Positions 53,540 through 64,000 of a stretch of DNA of 64,000 nucleotides are shown piece after piece. The translations under genes and the position numbers were made by a program. The stretch is from assembly GCF_000384965.1 (NCBI RefSeq), contig NZ_CM001844.1, forward strand, positions 970,042 to 1,034,041, in the 5' to 3' direction. Source of the stretch: Bartonella bovis 91-4 (GTDB taxonomy: Bacteria; Pseudomonadota; Alphaproteobacteria; Rhizobiales; Rhizobiaceae). Position 1 is the stretch's first letter, and every line of letters begins with the position of its first letter. The notes below the pieces were generated by a model that made no database searches, had not been told where the DNA came from, and saw only the letters and a list, made by a program, of their open reading frames with translations.

Positions 53540-53940
53540 AAAAGCTAACCCCACTTTACTTTTTTTGTGCTTAAAAACAAAACAAGAATTATACTAAATT
53601 TAACTAACACTGAAACCAATATATTTACTCAATTTTATAGATGCACAACATAACAACACACTAAAATAAAAGTGTATTTTTTACGGTTACAGGTACAAAT
53701 TTCAATTTAAAAATAATATTTTGTACAATGTACTGACAGATCTCATTTTTTACATAAATATGCAAAAAATCACAGAATGAATACTGTCTTTTTAAGGTAA
53801 AAGCTTTTTTACAATTTTATATATTCGTCAATTTTCATTTAAGAACTTATTAAAGCCATAGTATTAGTATAAACAATAAATTATCTCTCTATTTCTTGAC
53901 TATTGATAATAAGAGAAAACTTGGCTATCCCTTCGTTTTC
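53540..53940. other. Intergenic region between convergent genes
   Basis: 400 bases, AT-rich. Nothing recognisable apart from short T-runs that could end either transcript. Confidence 0.5.
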
Positions 53941-55518
53941 CTAAATCATCACTTCATTTTCTATAAAATTAAGTGGAGAAATGAGTACTTTAGAAATATT
54001 TCGACGATCCATTTCAATCACTTTAAAACACAAACCTTCAGTTTCAAAACTTTCACCCTCATTTGGTAAATGACCAAAATGCCAAAGCATAAATCCTGCA
54101 AGCGTAGTATAACGATCTGCCTCATCAACAAAATCACGCTCAAGATAACCACTCAAATGACGAATGTCCACACACCCCTCAACAAGAAAACTTCCACCTT
54201 CAAGTCGTTCTACTACAACAGGTTCTTCATCATCATCAGGAAAATCACCAGCAATCGCCTCAAGAATATCTGTCGGTGTTGCAATACCTTCAAAAGATCC
54301 ATGCTCATCAACAATAATCGCAAGCTGGATCGAAGAATGGCGTAATTGTTCCATCAATCGTAAAACACTTGTATTTTCGTGAACAACAAGTGGTTCGCGC
54401 ATAGCTCTTTGCCAATTAATCTTTTTATCTTCAGCCCAATTTAAAATCAGATCCTTAGTTAAAGCAACTCCAACAAATTCATCTACTTTTTCGCGTGCAA
54501 GAATTAAACGACTATGTTTAACTTTTTGCAATTCCTCACGCATCTCATTTTCATCACCATTCAAGTCCAACCATTCAATCTCATTACGGGGCGACATAAT
54601 AGAGCGCACAGGGCGATCAGCTAAATCTAGAACACCGCGTATCATTTCTTTTTCTTCCGGTCGAAAAAGCTCAGAAGTAGCTGCTTGTTCAGCAATGACA
54701 TCTACAGTCTCACTAAGATTACCGTCTTTTTTTCCGCCTCCTAAAAGCCTTAACACAGCATCGGCTGTCCGCTCACGCAAATCATTTGTTGTAATCATCT
54801 TTTCACGATTATGACGCCCAATTTGATTCAAAACTTCAATGAGAACCGAAAAACCTATAGCTGCATATAAATAACCTTTTGGAATATGAAAGCCCAATCC
54901 TTCAACAATGAGAGTAAAGCCAATCATCATCAAAAAACCAAGACAAAGAATGACAACAGTAGGATAACGACTAATTAAGCGTACAATGGTGCCAGATCCC
55001 CACATCATCACACCCATTGCAACGACAACCGCTATGTACATAACCACTGCCTGATCTCTGGCGATCATACCTGTTGCAGTAATAATACTATCAAGAGAAA
55101 ACACTGCATCAAGTACAACAATTTGGACAATCACTTGCCAAAAAACAGCATAAATAACGCTAGTTTTCCTTTCATGTGCTGCCCCCTCCAACCTTTCATG
55201 TAACTCCAGCGTTCCTTTTGCTAACAAAAAAGCTCCACCACTAATTAAAATGAGGCTATGCCAGCTAAAACCAAAGGATGCGATAGAAAAAATTACTTTA
55301 TCAAGGCTTATTACCCAGCCAATGACCATGAGAAGGCAAAGCCGCATAATTAATGCTAAAGTTAAACCTACCAAACGCGCACGATTACGCAAATGTAATG
55401 GCAATTTTTCTGCTAAGATTGCAATGAAAACGAGGTTATCTATTCCCAAAACAATTTCGAGAAAAATTAACGTAACCAAACCAAACCATACATGGAGATC
55501 AATGATCCATTCCATCAT
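53941..55518 (-). CDS. TerC-family membrane protein with CBS pair and CorC/HlyC domain
   Basis: A 525-residue protein. N-terminal TerC domain with about seven TM segments (ILEIVLGIDNLVFI-type motif near 20 and VIVQIVVLDAVFSLDSIITA near 140). A CBS pair covers about 300-420 (IMSPRNEIEWLDLNGDENEM, then QLAIIVDEHGSFEGIATPTD), followed by a CorC/HlyC domain. This is the YoaE/YegH architecture, a probable metal-ion transporter. The start is ATG 55518 or the next codon. The gene stands alone. Confidence 0.92.
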   Translation of the reverse strand: MMEWIIDLHVWFGLVTLIFLEIVLGIDNLVFIAILAEKLPLHLRNRARLVGLTLALIMRLCLLMVIGWVISLDKVIFSIASFGFSWHSLILISGGAFLLAKGTLELHERLEGAAHERKTSVIYAVFWQVIVQIVVLDAVFSLDSIITATGMIARDQAVVMYIAVVVAMGVMMWGSGTIVRLISRYPTVVILCLGFLMMIGFTLIVEGLGFHIPKGYLYAAIGFSVLIEVLNQIGRHNREKMITTNDLRERTADAVLRLLGGGKKDGNLSETVDVIAEQAATSELFRPEEKEMIRGVLDLADRPVRSIMSPRNEIEWLDLNGDENEMREELQKVKHSRLILAREKVDEFVGVALTKDLILNWAEDKKINWQRAMREPLVVHENTSVLRLMEQLRHSSIQLAIIVDEHGSFEGIATPTDILEAIAGDFPDDDEEPVVVERLEGGSFLVEGCVDIRHLSGYLERDFVDEADRYTTLAGFMLWHFGHLPNEGESFETEGLCFKVIEMDRRNISKVLISPLNFIENEVMI

Positions 55519-55992
55519 AGTTCATCCTTTGAAAAGGTTATAAAAAACTTAAACGCGCATCGTTGATGAAACAAATTCATAAGCTTTCATTTGCACAATT
55601 GATCGATAGCATTGAATGCAAATAAGCACCCAAAAGCAGGAAGCTACAAGGCATTACTTAAACTCATATGGTTGTTGATAAGATTCATAGAATGAAAGAA
55701 AAGCTTACACCGCTTAATATTATAAGAAAATTCTTCTGAATTTTGCTCGGGCATTACGCTCGACAATCCTTTAGCTATCGTCCTACATAGATAATTAAAA
55801 CATTTATTAGTAAAACCTCTTATAATGGATATTTTTGTACAAGATCAAGAGGAAATACTCTATAAAACTTATATACCTTACCTGTTTAGCTATATAGACT
55901 TTATCATCTTACGCAAAAAACAATAAAACCATCTAGACATCCTCCTCTAGGAACGTTATAGAACCGCTCATTCTCTTCTTTTAAAGAAGAGT
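55519..55992. other. Intergenic region before tRNA-Lys
   Basis: No ORF. A perfect inverted repeat CTCTTCTTT-T-AAAGAAGAG (55973-55991) ends two bases before the tRNA; it probably folds in the 5' leader of the precursor removed by RNase P. Confidence 0.5.
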
Positions 55993-56068
<76 letters not shown>

Positions 56069-56809
56069 GTTGTTCTATATGAATTTATCATCAAATCTGG
56101 TGATAATATCACGATATTTATTTCTATTAAAAATCGAAATTCTTCCCTATTTTAACCAACAACTTTCAATATTCATTATGCTTGTTCTCTTATAATTTTT
56201 ATAGCAAAAATGCATTATAAGATTCATCATATTTAAATAATAAAGCAAACTGGATATTATGACAAAACTACGAATACAATAACCTTCTCAATAAAAATAA
56301 ACTAATAATGAAAACATATTTATGAATGTTTAAATAGACTATATTAATTCTTATTAAGGTTTGCTGATCATAACTCATTTCAGCATATATTCATTTTGCC
56401 AATAAACTTTACTCATAAAAATATAGCAAGTAAAATAGTTATAATTAAATTTCCTTTGTGTAGAGAATATAATTATAGCTATCACTTGAATAATAAATTT
56501 TCACGCTATCTACCAGTTATCAGTTTACTTTACAAAACTAATTGGTAATTTGTCATATTACAATTGCCAATTAACTTATTAAGAATGATAGCTTAAAGTT
56601 CATAGTTTAACTTCTATTATTCCATTTGAACAAAATAATGCAGCCTTACCAATCTTATATTCACTTTTTTTCTCTATGAGCCATTTGATCTTCAAAGTCA
56701 TTAAAAATATCTTTCTACTTTACGACTCACTTGTATCATGCTTCCATATGAGAAATTGTCTTTTCGTTAGCGTAACTTAGTCTTAAATAATAAAGGGGAT
56801 CTCCTAAAA
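56069..56809. other. Intergenic region between tRNA-Lys and cycA
   Basis: 740 bases, highly AT-rich. No ORF or RNA gene seen. No clear terminator after the tRNA. Confidence 0.5.
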
Positions 56810-58210
56810 ATGGATTATAAACCAAATTTAGATGAAGATTATCAAAAGGAACTACAACGTGGACTAGATAATCGTCATGTGCAACTTATTGCTATTGGTG
56901 GTGCTATCGGAACAGGTCTCTTTATGGGATCAGGAAAAACAATCAGCGTTGCAGGTCCTTCAATTATACTAGTTTACGCTATTATTGGTTGCATTCTCTA
57001 TTTTGTAATGCGAGCTATGGGAGAATTGTTACTTTCCAATACACAATATCGATCCTTTATGGACTTTTCATCTGAGTTACTGGGACCAACTATTGGTTTT
57101 TTTATAGGGTGGACTTATTGGTTATGTTGGATTGTAACCGGAGTTGCAGATATTATTGCTATTATCAGTTATGCACAATTTTGGTGGCCTACACTCAATC
57201 CATGGATTCCCGTTCCTATTTGTATCATTTTCTTCTTAATGTTTAACCTTGTAGCAGTAAAGTTATTTGGTGAACTTGAATTTTGGTTTGGTCTTATCAA
57301 AATCATAGCAATTCTGGTGTTAATTATTGTTGGATTTTATATGATCTCTATCGGTTTTACCTCCCCAAATGGCACTGTTTCCTCTCTTGGTAACGTATGG
57401 AATGATGGAAATATTTTCCCTCGGGGGATTACTGGATTTTTTGCTGGATTTCAAATTGCTATTTTTTCTTTTACTGGTATTGAACTGGCAGGAACAACCG
57501 CAGCTGAAGTTAAAGAACCTGAAAAAATATTACCAAAAGCAATCAACTCAATACCTATTCGTATTGTACTCTTTTACATCTTCTCTCTTGTTGTGATTAT
57601 GTCGGTCATACCTTGGAATCAAGTTGTTCCAGATAAAAGTCCATTTGTAGAAATGTTTTTACTTGCTGGTATTCCAATCTCTGCTGGTATAGTCAATTTT
57701 GTTGTTCTCACATCAGCAGCATCTTCCGCAAATAGCGGTATTTTTTCTACTAGCCGTATGATATATGGCCTTGCCACTAAACAGGGAGCTCCTGCTCTTT
57801 TAGGAAAACTTTCCAACAACCACGTCCCAGCTAATGCATTAGTCTTCTCTTGCCTATGCATTTTATTAGGCTACACTTTTTCATCATTATCTCCAACAGC
57901 TATAGGTGCTTTCACAATCGTTACAACCATTTCAGCAATTTTATTTATATTTGTATGGTCCGTGATTTTAATCAGTTATATTACTTACCGTCGCAATTAT
58001 CCTACGCAACATGCTACATCCACCTATAAAATGCCAGGAGGCGTTTTTATGTGCTGGATCACTCTAGCTTTCTTTGCTTTTATTATTTTCTTATTGACGT
58101 TAGAATCCGATACCTTAGCAGCTTTAAAATACACATCATTTTGGTTTGTTTTCTTAAGCTTTATGTACTTTATATTTGGAAAGAAGAATTTTATCAGACA
58201 CAAAAAATAA
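56810..58210 (+). CDS. cycA: D-serine/D-alanine/glycine permease
   Basis: A 466-residue APC-superfamily amino-acid/proton symporter with 12 membrane segments. The substrate-binding unwound region in TM1 is IGGAIGTGLFMGSGKTIS; further family motifs are FTGIELAGTTAAEVKEPEK and LTSAASSANSGIFSTSR. The sequence follows E. coli CycA throughout, with the same ends, so glycine, D-Ala and D-Ser are likely substrates. The start is ATG 56810 behind AAGGGGA. It is convergent with ilvC. Confidence 0.9.
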   Translation: MDYKPNLDEDYQKELQRGLDNRHVQLIAIGGAIGTGLFMGSGKTISVAGPSIILVYAIIGCILYFVMRAMGELLLSNTQYRSFMDFSSELLGPTIGFFIGWTYWLCWIVTGVADIIAIISYAQFWWPTLNPWIPVPICIIFFLMFNLVAVKLFGELEFWFGLIKIIAILVLIIVGFYMISIGFTSPNGTVSSLGNVWNDGNIFPRGITGFFAGFQIAIFSFTGIELAGTTAAEVKEPEKILPKAINSIPIRIVLFYIFSLVVIMSVIPWNQVVPDKSPFVEMFLLAGIPISAGIVNFVVLTSAASSANSGIFSTSRMIYGLATKQGAPALLGKLSNNHVPANALVFSCLCILLGYTFSSLSPTAIGAFTIVTTISAILFIFVWSVILISYITYRRNYPTQHATSTYKMPGGVFMCWITLAFFAFIIFLLTLESDTLAALKYTSFWFVFLSFMYFIFGKKNFIRHKK

Positions 58211-58295
58211 AGTTTATGCGTAAAAAGGACATCGCAAAAAAGAATTTTTTGCTACCCAGTTTATATTTATCTTTTTACATATAACCCAACAAAAC

Positions 58296-60020
<1,725 letters not shown>

Positions 60021-60755
60021 TTATACTAACAAACGGGTGAATCGCTGAACAGTCTCATGTATTCCATATTCTAATGCATCAGCGATCAGCCCATGGCCAA
60101 TGGAAACCTCATCAAGCCAAGGTATTCGGTCAACAAGAGCAGAAAGATTAAAAACTGTCAGATCATGTCCTGCATTGACACCTAATTGCAACTCTCTAGC
60201 TTTTTTAGCCGCTAATACAAGTTTATCTAACTCCTGCTCCTGTTTCTTCTTATCTTTAAATGCTCCACCATAAGCTCCAGTATAAAATTCTACACGATCG
60301 GCACCAATCGTTTTAACAATGTCAAGGTCATCTACAACTGGATTAGCAAACAATGATACACGAATTTTTTTTTCTTTTAAGCGTTGTACAATAGGTGTTA
60401 AAAATTCCGCATCATTAGAAAAATCCCAACCATGATCAGATGTCGACTGATCTGGATCATCAGGCACAAGTGTAATTTGATCAGCATATTTTTCTGCTAT
60501 ATCTAAAAACATATCACTTGGATAGCCTTCAATATTAAATTCAGCAGTGGGAAAATTATTGTTAATTAAAAAACGTATATCTGGCAAATCGGAAAAACAA
60601 ATGTGTCTTTCATCCGGTCGTGGATGAACAGTTAACCCTACTGCACCAGCTGTAAGTGCTTTATACCCAATATCTGTAACACTCGGCCATGGCAGATGAC
60701 GGCGATTACGCAAAACAGCAACAGCATTGAGATTAACTGAAAGTTTTACTGCCAT
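60021..60755 (-). CDS. pdxJ: Pyridoxine 5'-phosphate synthase
   Basis: Condenses 1-deoxy-D-xylulose-5-phosphate with 3-amino-2-oxopropyl phosphate to pyridoxine phosphate (vitamin B6, DXP-dependent route). 244 residues. N-terminus [19 protein letters not shown], catalytic-region [22 protein letters not shown] with the Glu, and [10 protein letters not shown] with the late His. It is the variant form of alphaproteobacteria, in which the first His of the E. coli enzyme (NIDHIA) is replaced (NLNAVA). The start is ATG 60755 behind GGAAG. Confidence 0.92.
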   Translation of the reverse strand: MAVKLSVNLNAVAVLRNRRHLPWPSVTDIGYKALTAGAVGLTVHPRPDERHICFSDLPDIRFLINNNFPTAEFNIEGYPSDMFLDIAEKYADQITLVPDDPDQSTSDHGWDFSNDAEFLTPIVQRLKEKKIRVSLFANPVVDDLDIVKTIGADRVEFYTGAYGGAFKDKKKQEQELDKLVLAAKKARELQLGVNAGHDLTVFNLSALVDRIPWLDEVSIGHGLIADALEYGIHETVQRFTRLLV

Positions 60756-60839
60756 GCACGCTTCCATTTCTATTAAATTTTAAAGATAAAGAAAAATATA
60801 ATCCCCTATAAGATCAAGCAATAAAAATTATTTCTTATT

Positions 60840-61961
60840 TTATCGAACAATTGTTAACTGTTTTGCTGCGCGCGTAATCCCTGTATAAAGCCAACATGCA
60901 GTCATATCACGAAATGCAAAACTTTCATCAAATAAAACCACATTATCCCATTGAGATCCTTGAGCTTTATGAACAGTCAATGCATACCCATAATCAAAGT
61001 CGTCGTATCTCTTTTTTATTTGCCATGAAATTTCACCTTCAGGATTTTCAAAAATTGCTTTGAGAAGTTTAATTTTTACAACTCCCCATTCGCTTTCTTC
61101 CGAATTAACAAGAAGATGAATACTTGGCTTAACAAGTTCCTTCTTTGAAGTCATAACTGTCCACAAAGAGCCATTTAACAAACCTTTTGTTGAATCATTG
61201 CGCAAACACACAAGCCTGTCTCCAATCTGCGGATATTGCTCTATAAATCCCTTTAATTCACGCAAACGTTTATTATAAAGATAGCGCGTTCGATTCATCC
61301 CTACCAAAAGTTGATCAGCATCTAATACTAACTGTTGATCAAGCTCTTTACGCTTAACAACACGCGCCAGCCCATAATCACCATAAGCAATATCACGCCC
61401 CTCACGTACATCCATAGCTAAGCGAATAATTGGATTATCATACGCTTGTCGATGAATTTCTGATAAAAGAAAATCTGGTGTACCACCAGAAAAAAAACCA
61501 CCTCCCGATATGGGAGGCAACTGACCTGGATCACCAAGGACAAGAATTGGAGTGCGAAAGCTCATCAAATCGCGTGCTAATTGTTCATCTACCATCGAAC
61601 ATTCATCGACAACAACGAGCTTAGCTTGCGCGATTGGACTTTGTCGGTTTAATGAAAATGTTGGTGTTATAGATGTTTTACCTGTTACCTCATCTGAAAT
61701 TTCTTGCTCACCACGAGGACAATAAATCAATGAGTGAATAGTACGAGCATTACTCGCCCCTTTAGAACGCAAAACTTGCGCTGCTTTACCTGTAAACGCA
61801 GCAAACTGAACAGAACCATCTATTGTTTCTGCAAAATAGCGAGCAAGTGTCGTTTTTCCCGTTCCTGCATAGCCAAAAAGGCGAAAAACAGGAGAGTTCC
61901 CGTCTTTCAACCATGCGGCTACAGCCTTCAGCGCATTATCTTGTTCTGATGAAAACTGCAT
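60840..61961 (-). CDS. RecD-like ATP-dependent DNA helicase
   Basis: A 373-residue SF1 helicase of the RecD/Dda type with AAA_30 and UvrD_C_2 domains. Walker A FGYAGTGKTTLARYF at about 28-42, Walker B LVVDECSMVDEQLA at about 112, motif III LGDPGQLPPISGG, and the C-terminal YALTVHKAQGSQWDNVVLFD. It lacks the large N-terminal region of RecD2 and the nuclease partner subunits. Probable role is DNA unwinding in repair. It lies in the same direction as pdxJ, 84 bases upstream of it. Confidence 0.88.
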   Translation of the reverse strand: MQFSSEQDNALKAVAAWLKDGNSPVFRLFGYAGTGKTTLARYFAETIDGSVQFAAFTGKAAQVLRSKGASNARTIHSLIYCPRGEQEISDEVTGKTSITPTFSLNRQSPIAQAKLVVVDECSMVDEQLARDLMSFRTPILVLGDPGQLPPISGGGFFSGGTPDFLLSEIHRQAYDNPIIRLAMDVREGRDIAYGDYGLARVVKRKELDQQLVLDADQLLVGMNRTRYLYNKRLRELKGFIEQYPQIGDRLVCLRNDSTKGLLNGSLWTVMTSKKELVKPSIHLLVNSEESEWGVVKIKLLKAIFENPEGEISWQIKKRYDDFDYGYALTVHKAQGSQWDNVVLFDESFAFRDMTACWLYTGITRAAKQLTIVR

Positions 61962-62485
61962 AGTTTATCAAGACAAGATTCGCACAAAAAGAGCAAGCAT
62001 TTTGAAAATAAAAACTATTATCAAAGATAAGCCTATTCCTATAGTGTTCCTAAAACCTCAGCTCATTTTTGGAGTCACCCATTTGGTATATTTCAACAAC
62101 GTAGAATATTACCAAATTGATTAATGTTAGATAGCCTTCTAATAATTTAAAAAATTAAAATAGTCTATCGTCATACTAACAACTTTTGCACAAAATATTT
62201 TCACCACTTTACAAAGCCTGTACCTACCCACCGCCTATTACCTCTTTTACTTAAAACTTATTCTTGCTGAAGAAAAATACTCCTATTGACCAACAAATAA
62301 CCAAATCAACACATAGTATAAACGGCAACAATTTTTATATTCTAAAAATAACTCAATGATATATTTTAAATACCTGACTCATCATCAACTCAAAACCGAT
62401 ATGCCAATTCCTATTAAATCATGATTAGGAATAGTGAAATAAGCTAAAATAAATTCTCAATTGAGTATAATAGATTTCAAACTCC
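61962..62485. other. Intergenic region between the helicase and acetolactate synthase genes
   Basis: About 520 bases, AT-rich, no ORF or RNA gene seen. Confidence 0.5.
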
Positions 62486-64000
62486 TTACACAAATAATTG
62501 TCCTGTAACAGGAACAGCATTAGAAACTACTTCATCACTGGCCTCATCAGGCAACAGCATATCATTATGTGCACACCCAGACGGGATCATAGGGAGACAA
62601 TTTTCTAAATTATCAACACGGCAATCAAATAAAACCGGCTTATCGCAATCAATCATTTGCTGAATTTTATCATCAAGCTCATCTGGTTTTGAGCAACAAA
62701 TACCAACTGCTCCATAAGCTTGCGCTAATTTAACAAAATCAGGCATCGATTCCATATAAGAATTAGAAAGACGATTACCGTGTAACAATTGCTGCCACTG
62801 GCGGACCATACCCATATACTGATTGTTCAAAATAAAAACCTTTACAGGTGTATTATGCTGAACTGCTGTTGCAAGCTCTTGAATATTCATCTGAATTGAA
62901 GCATCACCAGAAACACATATAACAAGCGCATCAGGATGTGCAATCTGAACACCAATAGCAGAAGGAAAACCATACCCCATTGTTCCAAGACCACCAGACG
63001 TCATCCAACGATTTGGTTTATCAAAACGGCAATATTGTGCAGCCCACATTTGATGTTGACCAACATCAGTTGTAATATAAGTATTGACATCTTTGGTAAG
63101 GGCATGAAGCCGTTCAAGAGCATATTGTGGCATAATAACATCTTTTTTTTCGACGTATATTAATGAATTACGTGCACGCCATTGATTAATTTGTGTCCAC
63201 CACTCATCTCGAGTTCTCTTATTAAATACAGGTTGTAGTGCACGCAAACATTGTATTATATCTTTTAAAACATAGGCAGCATCCCCAATAATAGGAACGT
63301 CTACTTTAACTATTTTATTGATAGAAGAAGGATCAATATCAACATGTATAATGCGTGCATATGGTGCAAATGCATCAAGTCGCCCAGTAACACGATCATC
63401 AAACCGTGCACCAAGAGCTAACATTACATCACAATGGTGCATAGTCATATTAGCTTCATAAGTTCCGTGCATCCCGAGCATTCCAAGCCAATTTTTTCCT
63501 GAAGCAGGATAAGCACCAAGACCCATTAATGTTGAAGTAATCGGAAAATCCCCCAGTTGAACTAAATCACGCAAGAGTCCTACAGCTTCAAGTCCTGATG
63601 AAATAACGCCACCACCAGAATAAATAACAGGTCGTTTAGCTTCTGCTAAAAGATAAACGGCACGCTCAATAGCTTTTGCGTCCTCTTTTGGCCGAGAATG
63701 ACAATGTATAGATATTTTAGCTTGAGGCGCCTTATAAACACCTGAAGCACATTGAATATCTTTAGGAATATCAACTAAAACTGGCCCTGGACGCCCCGAT
63801 TGAGCAATATGAAATGCTTCATGAATAATTTGTGCAAGATCATCCACATCTCTAACTAAGCAATTATGTTTAGTACAAGGCCGCGTAATACTAACTGTAT
63901 CTGCTTCTTGAAAACCATTCGTTCCAATCAAAGTTGTAGGTACCTGACCAGAAAAACAAACAATAGGAATAGAATCCATCAATGCATCTTGCAAAGGAGT
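62486..64000 (-). CDS. ilvI: Acetolactate synthase large subunit, partial (5' end outside window)
   Basis: First committed enzyme of branched-chain amino acid synthesis; thiamine-diphosphate and FAD dependent. The window holds about 504 C-terminal codons. Visible motifs: [20 protein letters not shown] (FAD/substrate region), [20 protein letters not shown], and the ThDP motif [17 protein letters not shown] followed by [14 protein letters not shown]. The conventional GDG is GDA here. The N-terminal ThDP domain with the catalytic Glu is beyond the edge. A small subunit gene is not seen downstream. The symbol could equally be ilvB. Confidence 0.9.
   Translation of the reverse strand, partial: TPLQDALMDSIPIVCFSGQVPTTLIGTNGFQEADTVSITRPCTKHNCLVRDVDDLAQIIHEAFHIAQSGRPGPVLVDIPKDIQCASGVYKAPQAKISIHCHSRPKEDAKAIERAVYLLAEAKRPVIYSGGGVISSGLEAVGLLRDLVQLGDFPITSTLMGLGAYPASGKNWLGMLGMHGTYEANMTMHHCDVMLALGARFDDRVTGRLDAFAPYARIIHVDIDPSSINKIVKVDVPIIGDAAYVLKDIIQCLRALQPVFNKRTRDEWWTQINQWRARNSLIYVEKKDVIMPQYALERLHALTKDVNTYITTDVGQHQMWAAQYCRFDKPNRWMTSGGLGTMGYGFPSAIGVQIAHPDALVICVSGDASIQMNIQELATAVQHNTPVKVFILNNQYMGMVRQWQQLLHGNRLSNSYMESMPDFVKLAQAYGAVGICCSKPDELDDKIQQMIDCDKPVLFDCRVDNLENCLPMIPSGCAHNDMLLPDEASDEVVSNAVPVTGQLFV

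Noticed and set aside
57619-57861. Minus-strand open frames inside cycA and hisS
   Set aside because: Shadow frames of well-supported genes, with no start signals.

Overview
The window looks like part of an AT-rich alphaproteobacterial chromosome, most likely Bartonella. The reasons are the rhizobial-type HisS, a fused SecDF, the short PdxJ and CycA-like permease typical of the group, long AT-rich intergenic spacers, and a prophage of the kind seen in Bartonella genomes. The genus is my recognition from protein sequence; no search was run.

Region 1 (1-8.8 kb) holds prophage control and early genes. A CI-type S24 repressor (1322-1939, minus) diverges from a Cro-like HTH gene (2023, plus). A leftward operon ends in a truncated antirepressor. 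Four 13-bp palindromes (consensus GTACRTWAYGTAC) lie at the two control promoters. Downstream are a coiled-coil protein, a hexapeptide-repeat protein, tandem DUF1376-type replication genes, two possible membrane morons, and an intact AntA/KilAC antirepressor behind a structured, terminator-ended leader RNA.

Region 2 (8.88-10.35 kb) is hisS, an ordinary host gene with phage genes on both sides.

Region 3 (10.4-41.4 kb) is a nearly complete phage late region with a lambda-type head (TerS, GpA-type TerL, gpW, portal, S49 protease/scaffold, gpD, gpE) joined to a P2-type contractile tail (V, W, J, I, DUF4815, two tandem fibres, sheath, tube, E/E', tape measure, U, X, D). Lysis genes follow: a muramidase with a C-terminal membrane segment and an Rz/Rz1-like overlapping pair. 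Four toxin-antitoxin pairs (BrnTA twice, HigBA, HicAB) sit antisense in the gaps. TerS carries a canonical A AAA AAG slippery site and E/E' a G GGT TTT site. The portal gene has a frameshift with no obvious slip motif, so the prophage may be defective for heads.

Region 4 (41.5-45.3 kb), on the minus strand, is a ParB-like protein plus D12-class DNA adenine methylase operon, the best candidate for an unrecognised cargo or defence module. The tyrosine integrase follows, with four GTCCACCTTT-like repeats just upstream of its start.

Region 5 (45.3-64 kb) is host chromosome: a small secreted protein, an MscS-type channel with a homopolymer frameshift near its start, secDF, an LPG-synthase-like membrane protein, a TerC/CBS/CorC protein, tRNA-Lys(CTT), cycA, ilvC, pdxJ, a RecD-like helicase, and the acetolactate synthase large subunit running off the right edge. 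ilvC and the acetolactate synthase are consecutive steps of valine/isoleucine synthesis, but they lie 3 kb apart with unrelated genes between.
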